Source of the DNA: Ga0077555 sp050187415
GTDB lineage: Bacteria > Pseudomonadota > Alphaproteobacteria > Rhizobiales > Hyphomicrobiaceae
Reading direction: 5' to 3'
DNA: 64,000 nt
Assembly (NCBI GenBank): GCA_050187415.1
Contig: JBFWXN010000019.1
Coordinates: 1-64,000, forward strand
The notes beneath the pieces were generated by a model that saw only the letters and a list, made by a program, of their open reading frames with translations, searched no databases and had not been told where the DNA came from. The position numbers were made by a program, and so were the translations under genes. Below, piece by piece: positions 16,042 through 24,878 of this stretch (positions are counted from its first letter, which is position 1; each line of letters opens with the position of its first letter).

Positions 16042-16433
16042 AATTGTGCTTCGGGATCGTCGATCAGGCTCACGTGCGCCGCGACCACGCGCCAGCCCAG
16101 GGGTTGCCGCACCCAGGTCTGCATCTGCCGGCCGATCTTGCCCGGCGCCGAGTCCCGCCTGAAGAGCGTCGAAGCAGTCGCGAAGTCACGGCCGTACGTG
16201 GTGATCGAGGTGCGAGAGAGGACGCGCATCAGGTTCTGCGAAGAGCGGGCAGCCCTGAAGGCTGAGATATCCGCGTATCCGTGGAGGTTCTCGGCAATGC
16301 CGTAGCGGATGGTGCGTGGATCGTCCGCAAACAGCTCGCAGAGCGTCTTCACATCGTTGGTGACGAGCGCCTTCTCATAACGTTCGAACGCCAGACGCAC
16401 CTCTGCCAGGACGTCGGGGATGTCGATCTGCAT
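16038..16433 (-). CDS. hpxZ: HpxZ / AtzH-like protein (DUF3225)
   Basis: A 131-residue NTF2-fold protein. LAEVRLAFERYEKALVTND, ELFADDPRTIRYG and GRQMQTWVRQPLGWRVVAAHVS match HpxZ/AtzH closely. AtzH of the cyanurate pathway hydrolyses 1,3-dicarboxyurea to allophanate; HpxZ belongs to oxalurate catabolism. Sitting between AtzE and AtzF homologues, it should hand allophanate to AtzF. AGGAGA lies 4-5 bases before the ATG at 16433, so the much longer open frame to 16697 is rejected. A more divergent paralogue is at 57374-57784. Confidence 0.9.
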   Translation of the reverse strand: MQIDIPDVLAEVRLAFERYEKALVTNDVKTLCELFADDPRTIRYGIAENLHGYADISAFRAARSSQNLMRVLSRTSITTYGRDFATASTLFRRDSAPGKIGRQMQTWVRQPLGWRVVAAHVSLIDDPEAQL

Positions 16434-16441
16434 GGGCTCTC

Positions 16442-17848
16442 CTAGAGGCTGGGCCTCGGTGCCGCTGCGACGCCCCTGGCTTCGAGTGCACAGGCGACAC
16501 GGAGCGCGATGTCCTCGCGCCAAGGCGCGGCGATGACCTGTACGGCGATCGGCAGCGGGTGGAGGGGAATGGGCACTGCAACGACGGGCAGACCGATGAA
16601 CGAGATCGGCTGTGTGAAGACACCCATGTTCGGCCGCAAGGGCAACTCCTCGCCATCGAGCACGAGGGCCTTCTGGCCCAGCATGGGGGCTGTGCAAGGT
16701 GTGGCCGGTGCCAGGATGACGTCAACGTCCTTGAACAGCTCGAGGACCGCGGATCGATACCAGCGGCGCAACTTCTGGGCCTTGGCAACCAACGCGGCAG
16801 GAATCATTGCCCCCGCGATCAGCCGGTCTCGGACTTCAGGATCGAATTCCGCCGGAACGCTGCGGAGCCTGTCCAGATGCAGGGCCGCGGCCTCGCTCGC
16901 CGTTATCACGTAGGCCGCAGCGCGAGCCCGCGCAGCCTCAGGAACGATCACCTCGCGCGTGACACCGAGTGCCTTGGCCACGCGCTCCATGGCATCGACG
17001 GCCTCGCGGTGCGCACACTTGCGGAAATAGTCGCCGGCCACCGCGAGGCGAAGGCCGTCGATCCCGCGAGTCATCAAGTCGGCCGTCGGCTCGACTCCTC
17101 GTCGGGTGCACACGGGGTCGTGCGGGTCCGGTCCCTGCATCGCGTCATAGCTGGCTGCGAGGTCGGCAACGCATCGTGCAAGAGGGCCGACGTGATCGAG
17201 GCTCGCCACGAAAGGAAACGTTCCCGCCCGCGAAAGCCGCCCGTAGGTCGGCTTCAATCCGAATATCCCGCAAAGCGATGCGGGCACGCGGATCGAACCG
17301 TTGGTATCCGAGCCGAGGGAGATCGGCACGAGGCCGCCGGCCACTGCTCCGCCCGAGCCCCCCGACGAGCCGCCCGTCATGCGGCCGGTATCGTGCGGAT
17401 TGCGCGAAGGACCATCGTGCGCATTCTCGCCTGTGAAGTCGTAGGCGTATTCGCCCATGTTGAGCGCGCCGACGAGGACGGCTCCTTGCGCCTCCAGCCG
17501 TGTGATGAGCGTGGCGTCGCGGGCCGCTGGGGGAGCGCCGCGATTGATCCTGGAGCCCGCAACGGTGGTGATACCTGCGACGTCGAACAAGTTCTTCACC
17601 GCGAATGGCACGCCCGACAGCGGGCCCGTCGGCTGGCCATTCTTGCGGGCAACATCGATCGCCTTGGCCTTGGCGCGTGCACGATCGCTGGTCACCGCGG
17701 TAAAGGCATTGAGCGTGGGATTCAGCGCTGCGATGCGAGCGAGGGCCTGCTCGACGACCTTCTCCGCGTCGAGTGCGCCAGAGGCAACGCCGGCTGCGAT
17801 CTCGCGCGCCGTTGACCAGTCTTGTGTGACTTGGGGCTCGGAGGCCAT
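16442..17848 (-). CDS. atzE: AtzE-family amidohydrolase
   Basis: A 468-residue amidase-signature enzyme with the triad Lys85 (PFAVKNL), Ser161 (TGGSSGGS) and Ser185 (SDTNGSIRVPASLCG). The stretch after the nucleophile (FGLKPTYGRLSRAG, FVASLDHVGPLAR) is characteristic of AtzE, the 1-carboxybiuret hydrolase catalytic subunit, and of HpxY-like oxalurate enzymes. AtzE works as a complex with the small AtzG protein, encoded three bases upstream. The exact substrate cannot be told from sequence, because the ring-opening enzyme AtzD is not in the window. Confidence 0.9.
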   Translation of the reverse strand: MASEPQVTQDWSTAREIAAGVASGALDAEKVVEQALARIAALNPTLNAFTAVTSDRARAKAKAIDVARKNGQPTGPLSGVPFAVKNLFDVAGITTVAGSRINRGAPPAARDATLITRLEAQGAVLVGALNMGEYAYDFTGENAHDGPSRNPHDTGRMTGGSSGGSGGAVAGGLVPISLGSDTNGSIRVPASLCGIFGLKPTYGRLSRAGTFPFVASLDHVGPLARCVADLAASYDAMQGPDPHDPVCTRRGVEPTADLMTRGIDGLRLAVAGDYFRKCAHREAVDAMERVAKALGVTREVIVPEAARARAAAYVITASEAAALHLDRLRSVPAEFDPEVRDRLIAGAMIPAALVAKAQKLRRWYRSAVLELFKDVDVILAPATPCTAPMLGQKALVLDGEELPLRPNMGVFTQPISFIGLPVVAVPIPLHPLPIAVQVIAAPWREDIALRVACALEARGVAAAPRPSL

Positions 17849-17851
17849 GTT

Positions 17852-18040
17852 TCAGGCCTCGAACACGGGTGCCGGCTCCGCCTCGTCCGGCAAGTCGACC
17901 TCATCGACGAGCCACGCCAGTCGGTAGGTGGTGGCGAGATTGAGCCGCACCGCGGGAAGCCAGTCGGGCTCGATCTTGATGCCGAGCAACTCCGCGCTAG
18001 CCTCGATCAGCGCATCCAGCGTCTTCTGTGACGTTTCCAT
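17852..18040 (-). CDS. atzG: AtzG-like small subunit (DUF4089)
   Basis: A 62-residue protein of the GatC/AtzG type: TLDALIEASAELLGI, IKIEPDWLPAVRLNL, then a C-terminal stretch ending PAPVFEA. In characterised systems AtzG is a non-catalytic subunit needed to assemble and stabilise AtzE. The ATG at 18040 has GAGGAG upstream. It starts 11 bases after the transporter ATPase gene ends and stops 3 bases before atzE, so the three are translated in tight order. Confidence 0.85.
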   Translation of the reverse strand: METSQKTLDALIEASAELLGIKIEPDWLPAVRLNLATTYRLAWLVDEVDLPDEAEPAPVFEA

Positions 18041-18051
18041 GGCTCGGCTCC

Positions 18052-19815
18052 TCAGTGCTGGGGCTGCGGAATGGCGGCGAGCAGTTCGCGTGTGTAGTCG
18101 GCCTCGGGCGCATAAAGCACGCGTTCGGTCGGGCCTTGCTCGACGATGCGGCCTGCCCGCATGACGATGACGCGGTCGCACAGCAGCCGCACGACGTTGA
18201 GGTCGTGCGAAACGAAGAGATAGCTCATGCCGAACTGCTCCTTGAGGTCCTGCAGCAGATTGAGCACGACGGCCTGCACGGAGACGTCGAGCGCCGCGGT
18301 CGGCTCGTCGAGGATCACGAGGGCCGGCTCGAGTGCGATGGCGCGCGCGATCCCGACGCGTGCCTTCTGTCCACCGGAGAGCTGATGCGGGAATCGGTCG
18401 AGGAGATTGAAGGGAAACCCGACGAGACGCGCCAGTTCCTCGCAGCGCGCCCGAATGGCGGCCCGCCCCCTGATGTCGCCGAGCCGCAGGATCGGATCGG
18501 CAATGGCGCGCGCAGCCGTGTAACGGGGATTGAGGCTGTCGGTCGGGTCCTGGAACACCATCTGGATGCGGCGGCGCGTGGGCAGGCGCGCGAAGCTCCT
18601 GGCGGGTATCGCGCCGATGTCCTCGCCATCGAACATGATCGTGCCCGCAGTCTGATCGATGAGACGCATGACCATGCTCGAGGTCGTGGACTTGCCGCAA
18701 CCCGACTCGCCGACGAGGCCGACGCTCTCGCCTCGGCCAACGGTGAAGCTCAGCTCATCGACGGCGCGAAAGTCTCCGCTATGCTCAGGCGCGCTCTCGG
18801 TCCGCCCACGCCTGAGGCGGCTCAAGAAGCCGCCACCGGGCGTTGTCGCGCGCGGATAGGCCTTGACGAGCTTATCGACGACGAGCAGCGGTCCGCCATC
18901 CTTCGCATCCGGCGCTGCGGAGGGCTTCCCTGCCGCTCCGACGGAAGGCGCGGCTCCCTGATCTCCCTCGGGCAGCAACGCGCGAAGTGTGCCGCCGGGT
19001 TTGGGCGTCGCGCGCATCAACCGACGCGTATAGGGATGGCTTGGAGCCGTGAACACTTCCCTGGCCGTGGCCGTCTCGACGACGTGTCCCTTCTCCATCA
19101 CGACGACGCGATCGCAGTAGGTGGCCGCGAGGTCGAGATCGTGGGTAATGAGAATGGTGGACATGCCCCGCTGCTTCGTCAGCTCCGTGACAAGCTCCAT
19201 CACCGTCTTCTGCGTCGTCACGTCGAGGCCAGTCGTCGGCTCGTCGGCGATCAAGAGTTGCGGCCGGCAGGCAAGGGCCAGGGCGATGACGATGCGCTGG
19301 CACATGCCACCTGAAAGCTCGAAGGGATAGGCATGATAGCGCTCCTCGGGCCTTGCGATTCGCACCTGCTCGAGGACGTCGATGGCTCTCGATTTGACGT
19401 CGTCGGAGCCGGCGAGTGCATGCTGGCGCAGGACGTCCTCGATCTGCCTGCCAACCTTCCGGATGGGGTTCAGCGCCGCCCGGGGGTTCTGGAAGATCAT
19501 CGACATCTCGCGGCCGCGCAGGTCGCGCATCTGCTCGTCGCGTGCCCGTCGCAGGTCGATGCCGGAGAAGATGACCGAGCCTTCGGCGATGCGGCCGGCG
19601 CGATCGAGGATGCGCATGACCGCATACGACGTCACCGATTTACCGGAACCCGATTCCCCGACGATGGCCAAGGTCTCGCCTTTGCCCACTTCGATGCTGA
19701 CGTTGTGCACGGCCTTGACGGTACCGCGCCGCGTCTGGAACTCGACCGTGAGATCCTTGACCTCGAGGAGCGGCTGGGCCGGGGGCAGATTGCTCAAGCG
19801 CACATGCTCGTTCAT
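18052..19815 (-). CDS. Dipeptide-type ABC transporter, fused double ATPase (DppD-DppF)
   Basis: A 587-residue protein with two complete nucleotide-binding domains. NBD1 has GESGSGKSVTSY, LSGGMCQR and LLIADEPTTGLD; NBD2 has GESGCGKSTTSS, LSGGQKARV and LVILDEPTAALD. Each is followed by the oligopeptide-transporter C-terminal extension (HPYTRRLM in the first, ADYTRELLAAIP in the second). It energises import by the two permeases encoded upstream. AGGAGG is 5 bases before the ATG at 19815; the frame extends to 19869 across the end of the dppC-like gene. Confidence 0.92.
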   Translation of the reverse strand: MNEHVRLSNLPPAQPLLEVKDLTVEFQTRRGTVKAVHNVSIEVGKGETLAIVGESGSGKSVTSYAVMRILDRAGRIAEGSVIFSGIDLRRARDEQMRDLRGREMSMIFQNPRAALNPIRKVGRQIEDVLRQHALAGSDDVKSRAIDVLEQVRIARPEERYHAYPFELSGGMCQRIVIALALACRPQLLIADEPTTGLDVTTQKTVMELVTELTKQRGMSTILITHDLDLAATYCDRVVVMEKGHVVETATAREVFTAPSHPYTRRLMRATPKPGGTLRALLPEGDQGAAPSVGAAGKPSAAPDAKDGGPLLVVDKLVKAYPRATTPGGGFLSRLRRGRTESAPEHSGDFRAVDELSFTVGRGESVGLVGESGCGKSTTSSMVMRLIDQTAGTIMFDGEDIGAIPARSFARLPTRRRIQMVFQDPTDSLNPRYTAARAIADPILRLGDIRGRAAIRARCEELARLVGFPFNLLDRFPHQLSGGQKARVGIARAIALEPALVILDEPTAALDVSVQAVVLNLLQDLKEQFGMSYLFVSHDLNVVRLLCDRVIVMRAGRIVEQGPTERVLYAPEADYTRELLAAIPQPQH

Positions 19816-19828
19816 GGGGACCTCCTGC

Positions 19829-20728
19829 TCACGTTCGCCGCTGCGGGTCGACGAGATCGCGCAACCCATCGCCGAGCAGGTTGAAGCAGAAAACCGAGAT
19901 CATAAGTGCCGCGCCCGGAAAGAGCGCGATCCACCATTCGCCGGAGATGATGTTGGTCGCACCCTCGGCAACCATGATGCCCCATTCGGGCGTCGGCGGC
20001 TTAACGCCAAGGCCGATAAAAGAGAGCCCCGCGGCGTTGAGGATGGCGTAGCCCATCGTGAGCGAGATCTGCACCATCATGATCGGCATGATGTTTGGCA
20101 GGATCTGCGTGAGAAGAATGCGCAGGTCGCTGTTTCCGGAGAGACGCGCCGCCAACACGTAGCCAGCGTCCCGCCGCACGTTGGCCTCTGCCCGGGCGAC
20201 GCGGGCATAGAGCGGAAAATTGACGATCGCTGTGGCGATCACGATGTTGGTCACGGTGTTGCCAAGTGCCGCCACGATGCCCATGGCGAGCACGAACAGC
20301 GGAAACGCCATGATCGTGTCGGCGAGCCGGCTCACGATACGATCCGTCCAGCCTCCATAGAAGCCGGCCGCGATGCCGGCGAAGCCGCCCAGCACAAACA
20401 CCAGCGCGACCGAGGCAAGCGCGATCACGAAGTCGAGCCGTGTCGCAACGACAACACGGCTCAGGATGTCGCGTCCGAGCTGGTCGGTGCCGAACCAGTG
20501 CTTCATGGACGGTGGTTGGAGCGTCGCGCTGGTGTCGCTCGCAAGCGGATCGTAGGGCACCAGATAGGGGCCGATGAGCGCTGTAAGCGCGATCAAGAGA
20601 AAAAGTGCAAACGAGATCGCCGTGATGGGATTGTCCGACAAGACGTAGCGCGCGTGGCTCAACAGGGAGCTGTTGGGCTTGGCGTGATCGGCCTCGACGT
20701 CCGTTGGGCTGCTGAGGATTTCGGTCAT
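19829..20728 (-). CDS. Dipeptide-type ABC transporter permease (DppC-like)
   Basis: A 299-residue inner-membrane permease with an N-terminal helix (about 35-55), the periplasmic segment HWFGTDQLGRDILSRVV that marks DppC/OppC, and five further helices. The coupling EAA loop is seen as YVLAARLSGNSDLRIL. The ATG overlaps the TGA of the dppB-like gene (ATGA). It pairs with the DppB-like subunit and the fused ATPase. Confidence 0.92.
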   Translation of the reverse strand: MTEILSSPTDVEADHAKPNSSLLSHARYVLSDNPITAISFALFLLIALTALIGPYLVPYDPLASDTSATLQPPSMKHWFGTDQLGRDILSRVVVATRLDFVIALASVALVFVLGGFAGIAAGFYGGWTDRIVSRLADTIMAFPLFVLAMGIVAALGNTVTNIVIATAIVNFPLYARVARAEANVRRDAGYVLAARLSGNSDLRILLTQILPNIMPIMMVQISLTMGYAILNAAGLSFIGLGVKPPTPEWGIMVAEGATNIISGEWWIALFPGAALMISVFCFNLLGDGLRDLVDPQRRT

Positions 20729-21738
20729 CCTTCGAGCCTCACGCGCGGGTCGATGAGGCTGTAGAGCACATCGATCAGCAGATTGAGCGTGACGTAGAGC
20801 ACGGCCATGGTCAGCACGAACCCCTGGACCGGCGCGAAGTCCGACTGCAGGAGCGCCTCCACGGCGTACGAGCCGATCCCCGGCCAGGCGAACACCTTCT
20901 CGACGAGGACGTTGGCCCCGAGAAGGAATGAGAAGACCATGCCGAGCGTGGTCACCACGGGAAGCATGGCGTTACGGAAAGCGTAGGTGATGATGACGGT
21001 TCGCGGACTGAGCCCGCTGGCGCGTGCCGTGCGGATAAACTCGGAGGAGAGCACGGCGAGCATCGAGGCTCGCGTCATGCGCGCAATGGGTGCGAGCGAG
21101 AATATGCTGAGCGTGATCGCGGGCAGCGCCAGCTGGCCGAGGGCCGCGCGGAAGGTTTCGATGTCGCCTGCGGCCAGCGAATCGATCAGATAGAAGCCGG
21201 TAAGCGGAGCCGGCGCCGAAGCGAACGCGTCGAGCCGCCCGATGGGCGCGGGTGACCAGCCGAGAGCGTAGTAGAAGATATAGACGAGCAGCAGGCCGGT
21301 GAAGAAGACGGGCAGCGAGACGCCGGCCGTGGTGACGATGCGACAGGCGTGGTCGATCCAGGAGCCCTGCTTCACGGCCGCGAGAATGCCGAGAGGCAGG
21401 GCGATGGCGAGCGACAACAGAAGCCCTGCGAGCGTCAGCTCTGCCGAAGCCGGCAGCCGGCTTGCAATCTCGGCAGCCACTGGCCGGCCTGTCGAGAGCG
21501 AATTGCCGAAATTGCCGCGCACCAGTTCGCCGACATAGCGGGCGAACTGCTCCGGCATCGGTCGATCGAGGCCGAGGTCCTTGCGGATCTGGGCAATCGA
21601 GTCCGGCGTTGCCGCTGGCCCCGCGAAATACACGGCGGGGTCGCCCGGAAGCACGCGCGTGAGGAGGAACGTCACGATGACGACGCCGATCAGCGTCGGC
21701 ACCACCGTCATCAAGCGCTTCCCGAAAATCGCGGGCAT
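20725..21738 (-). CDS. Dipeptide-type ABC transporter permease (DppB-like)
   Basis: A 337-residue permease with six helices. The N-terminal RLMTVVPTLIGVVIVTFLL and RVLPGDPAVYFAG, the YVGELVRGNFGNSL segment, and the EAA loop FIRTARASGLSPRTVI are typical of DppB/OppB. GGGAGA is 5 bases before the ATG. It lies 43 bases after the solute-binding protein gene. Confidence 0.92.
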   Translation of the reverse strand: MPAIFGKRLMTVVPTLIGVVIVTFLLTRVLPGDPAVYFAGPAATPDSIAQIRKDLGLDRPMPEQFARYVGELVRGNFGNSLSTGRPVAAEIASRLPASAELTLAGLLLSLAIALPLGILAAVKQGSWIDHACRIVTTAGVSLPVFFTGLLLVYIFYYALGWSPAPIGRLDAFASAPAPLTGFYLIDSLAAGDIETFRAALGQLALPAITLSIFSLAPIARMTRASMLAVLSSEFIRTARASGLSPRTVIITYAFRNAMLPVVTTLGMVFSFLLGANVLVEKVFAWPGIGSYAVEALLQSDFAPVQGFVLTMAVLYVTLNLLIDVLYSLIDPRVRLEG

Positions 21739-21781
21739 CGTTTTCTCCCATGGCGTCAGCTCGAAGCCGTCGCGTCGCGGG

Positions 21782-23395
21782 CTACCCCTTCACGATCGAC
21801 CGGTAGTCCACCTGGCGATGGAACCAGTAGCTGTAGCCTGAGATGTTCTTCTGGGTCGCCACGTTGAGATACGGCTGGAACAGCGGTACGCGCGGCACCT
21901 CATGGTAGGCCTTCGAGATGAATCCCATCACATCCTTGGCGTACTTGTCCTTGTCCCCCAAGGCTGCGGCCGCATACGCGCCATCGATGAAGGCGTCCAT
22001 CTCCTTGTTGACGTAGCTCGGCGTATTGAAGATCGCGTTCTGGCCGGAATAGCACCAGAAGAAGAAGTACTCGGGGTAGTCGAGCCAGCCTGAGAAGAAA
22101 TTGACCATCATCGGCATCGACTTCTTCGCCATCTCGCTGCGCCAGTTGGCGCCCGGAACCTTGGTGATTGCAGCCTTGATGCCGATCTGCGCCAGGCTCT
22201 CCTGGATCAGGACCGCCATCGGCTCCGAGTTCACGCCGTCGCCGAGATCGAACGAAATCGTCGTCTCGATCGGGCCGGCGCCGGATGCCGCCATCATCTC
22301 CTTGGCCTTTGCGATGTCCGTCTTGTAGGCCGTCGGCTGTGGCCAATCGGTGCCCGTTACGTCGTTCGAAGGGCCCCCGAACAGAGGACGCGCGTGTCCG
22401 AACATGGCGGCATCAATGACCTTCTGGTAGGGGATCGCGTAGGCTACGGCCTGACGGACTTTCGGATTATCGAAGGGCGGCCTGGTGACGTTGAGCTCGA
22501 GGCTGTACAGCCCGTTGCCGATCGTGTTGGAGATCAGCTTCAGCTTGCCGCCCTTTTTCAGCTCGACGAAATCCTTGGCTGGCAGGTCGAACGAGATATC
22601 GGCATCGCCGCGCTCCATCAACGCCCGCCGGTTTCCGGCCGAGGGGATGGTGCGCCAGATCACGCGCTTGACGGCTGGCAGCGGCCCTCCGACCCAGGCG
22701 TCGTTGCGCTGATAGACCGTCTCCACGCCCGGCTTCCAGCTCACGACCTTGTAGGCGCCTGAGCCCGCGGTATTCGACTTTGTATAGTCGCGCGCCCACG
22801 GATCCTTCTCGCTGGCGTGCTTCTTCAAGAGTCCGGAATTATAGATGCCGGGCACGATCACGGCCATGTCGGGCACCGTCAGGCGGTTCTTCTTGATGAA
22901 GTCTACGCGGAACGTGTGGTCATCGACGACCACGAACTGCTCGGCCTTCTCGAGCGATCCGGCCTTCATCTGCACGGTCGGGAAGCCGCCGACCTTGACC
23001 GCCCGCTCATAGGACCACTTGACGTCCTTCGCCGTCACCGGGCTACCGTCCTGGAACTTGGCGCCCTTCTTCAGTTTGAACGTGACCGACATGTCGCCGA
23101 CATTCATGTCCTCGGCGAGCTCGCCCTTTAACTTGTCGCGATCGTAAGAGGTCGAGCCGTCAGGCAACGTCTTCTTTTCGTGCGTGATGAGGCGGTCGTA
23201 GCAGTTCCATGACGCCTCGTAGCCCGGCCGGTTCGTGCCGATGCCGTGGATGTCGAGGTTATTCGGCCCGTTCTCAGTGACGATCAGAAGGGTCTCCTTG
23301 CGACCCTGTGCCTTGGCGGACGACCAGACGGCCGGAGCAGCCGTGGCACCGATCGCTGCGGCCGAGCCGGATTTGAGGAATTCTCGACGTTTCAT
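21782..23395 (-). CDS. ABC transporter solute-binding protein (SBP_bac_5), Tat-exported
   Basis: A 537-residue periplasmic binding protein of the oligopeptide family. The N-terminus MKRREFLKSGSAAAIG with an Ala-rich region up to SSAKAQG is a Tat signal (RRxFLK). The body has ELAEDMNVGDMSVTFKLKKG, split as ELAEDMNVG and SVTFKLKKGAKFQDG, the usual family motif, and VRQAVAYAIPYQKVID. The start at 23395 has AGGA 7 bases upstream; an ATG five codons earlier (23410) is also possible. It is the first gene of the operon, so its ligand defines what the AtzGE-HpxZ-AtzF enzymes receive. Confidence 0.9.
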   Translation of the reverse strand: MKRREFLKSGSAAAIGATAAPAVWSSAKAQGRKETLLIVTENGPNNLDIHGIGTNRPGYEASWNCYDRLITHEKKTLPDGSTSYDRDKLKGELAEDMNVGDMSVTFKLKKGAKFQDGSPVTAKDVKWSYERAVKVGGFPTVQMKAGSLEKAEQFVVVDDHTFRVDFIKKNRLTVPDMAVIVPGIYNSGLLKKHASEKDPWARDYTKSNTAGSGAYKVVSWKPGVETVYQRNDAWVGGPLPAVKRVIWRTIPSAGNRRALMERGDADISFDLPAKDFVELKKGGKLKLISNTIGNGLYSLELNVTRPPFDNPKVRQAVAYAIPYQKVIDAAMFGHARPLFGGPSNDVTGTDWPQPTAYKTDIAKAKEMMAASGAGPIETTISFDLGDGVNSEPMAVLIQESLAQIGIKAAITKVPGANWRSEMAKKSMPMMVNFFSGWLDYPEYFFFWCYSGQNAIFNTPSYVNKEMDAFIDGAYAAAALGDKDKYAKDVMGFISKAYHEVPRVPLFQPYLNVATQKNISGYSYWFHRQVDYRSIVKG

Positions 23396-23536
23396 GGAGT
23401 TGTCCTGCATGGGTCCCCGTTGAACGGGAGCCGGGAACTTCGCTGCATGCGGGCAATTGCGGTCGTCGCCCTGCCCCTGCTTCCATAAGAGCCGACACGA
23501 GTGACGCCGTCTTCTGCTACTAATGCACCAACCCGC

Positions 23537-23549
23537 TGCAAAATTTGCA
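23537..23549. promoter_or_regulatory. Candidate LysR-type operator
   Basis: TGCAAA-A-TTTGCA is a perfect 6-1-6 inverted repeat in the region between the divergent transporter operon and the lysR-like gene, 15 bases before the latter's ATG. An ATGCA 14 bases upstream could be part of a longer site. Its position suits autoregulation and control of the divergent operon; no binding data are implied. Confidence 0.4.
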
Positions 23550-23564
23550 TCAGTCGAGAGACCC

Positions 23565-24491
23565 ATGCGCCATCTTCTGCCGCTGCGCTACATCGATGCC
23601 GTCGTCCGGGCGGGCTCCATTCGGAAGGCCGCCGAGGCGCTCTCGATCACGTCGACCGCCCTCAATCGGCGCATCTTGTCGATGGAGCAGGAGCTCGGCG
23701 TCCCGATTTTCGAGCGGCTGCCCCGGGGCGTGCGACTGTCGACGGCCGGCGAGATCCTGATCCAGCACGTGCGCTCGCAGCTGTCGGACATGGAGCGTGT
23801 GAAATCGCAGATCGCGGACCTCTCGGGAGTCCGCCGCGGGCACATCGCGATTGCCTGCTCGCAGGCTCTCATGCCCGTGTTCCTGCCCGAGCAGATCGCG
23901 CAATACCGGCGCGAGCATCCCGCTGTGACATTTCACGTGCTTCGGCGCGATCGTGAGGCAGCCGAGCAGGAACTGCTCGATCACACCGCCGATCTCGCCC
24001 TGGTCTTCGAGCCGGTGCGGATGTCGGGGTTCGAGACGTTGATGGCCGTTGGCCAGCCGATCCATGCCGTCATGAGCCGGCGACATCCCTTGGCAAGAAA
24101 GGCCACGGTGCGGCTGCGCGAATGCCTGCAATTCCCGATCGCGCTGCCGACGCACCTCTATGGCGTGCGACATACCCTAGACATGGCCCTCCTGCGCTCT
24201 TCGCTGAGGATGCAGCCAGCAATCGAATCGGACAGCTTCGAGTTCCTGCGGCACTACGCGCGCCAGGAACAGACCGTTAGCTTCCAGATCCCGATTGGAC
24301 TGTCGCCTGGCTCCGGTCGCCACGACGACGTGAGCAGGCCGATCGACGAGCGCGACGTCAGGCCTGGCCTCCTCTATCTCGGCCAATTGCGCGGGCGCGC
24401 CTTGCCGATCGCAGTCAGCCGCTTCGCGGAACAGCTTGCGACAGCCCTTGTGCACAATTTCGAGGAGGCACCAGCCGCACTTGGGCGTTGA
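23565..24491 (+). CDS. LysR-family transcriptional regulator
   Basis: A 308-residue regulator. The N-terminal winged helix-turn-helix is RYIDAVVRAGSIRKAAEAL followed by STALNRRILSMEQELGVPIFER; the rest is the co-inducer-binding domain (GHIAIACSQALMPVFLPEQI, ADLALVFEP). It is divergent from the ureide transport and hydrolysis operon and probably controls it. I start at 23565 (GAGA upstream, domain begins directly); an upstream ATG at 23523 lacks a ribosome-binding site and overlaps the candidate operator. Confidence 0.9.
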   Translation: MRHLLPLRYIDAVVRAGSIRKAAEALSITSTALNRRILSMEQELGVPIFERLPRGVRLSTAGEILIQHVRSQLSDMERVKSQIADLSGVRRGHIAIACSQALMPVFLPEQIAQYRREHPAVTFHVLRRDREAAEQELLDHTADLALVFEPVRMSGFETLMAVGQPIHAVMSRRHPLARKATVRLRECLQFPIALPTHLYGVRHTLDMALLRSSLRMQPAIESDSFEFLRHYARQEQTVSFQIPIGLSPGSGRHDDVSRPIDERDVRPGLLYLGQLRGRALPIAVSRFAEQLATALVHNFEEAPAALGR

Positions 24492-24642
24492 CCGAGGCGG
24501 GACATAGTTGGTGGACGACGGCTTGCTGCAGATCTTTCCCTGTTCCGCTATGAACTCAAGAGCAGCACATTCCAGGGAGCGCCGTTCGAGCCTTGCGCGT
24601 TCCGCAGTGGGTCAGAATCGGCGGCAGGTAACCGCTGAATAA

Positions 24643-24762
24643 GCTCGCGCCATGCTGGGAGCAGGCAACTACACAGGAGCAGAGGTCGCGGATGAGGTCG
24701 GCGTGTCGCGCCATACGTTGTGGCGGGCGCTGGGCCGTGAAGGCGAACGCAGTTCGTCCTGA
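24643..24762 (+). pseudogene. Fragment of a serine recombinase (C-terminal HTH)
   Basis: In one frame ARAMLGAGNYTGAEVADEVG and then VSRHTLWRALGREGE is a clear resolvase/invertase C-terminal helix-turn-helix, ending at TGA 24760-24762. A TAA stands right before ARAM and no catalytic N-terminal domain is present upstream. It is a remnant of an inserted resolvase or invertase gene and lies 0.8 kb from an IS21 remnant. The rest of 24492-24878 holds nothing I can name. Confidence 0.6.
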
Positions 24763-24878
24763 CGAGGACAAGCCCGGCTCGCCGGCCGGGCGTGTCCGCT
24801 CGTTGTACGCCGTGCCTCATCGCCGCTCGGCACGTCCGAAGCGGTTGGCCTGTAGGAACAACCGGGAGACGACAACGC

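Noticed and set aside
16434..16697. Long N-terminal extension of the HpxZ-like frame
   Set aside because: Antisense-like composition overlapping atzE, and a good ribosome-binding site exists at 16433.
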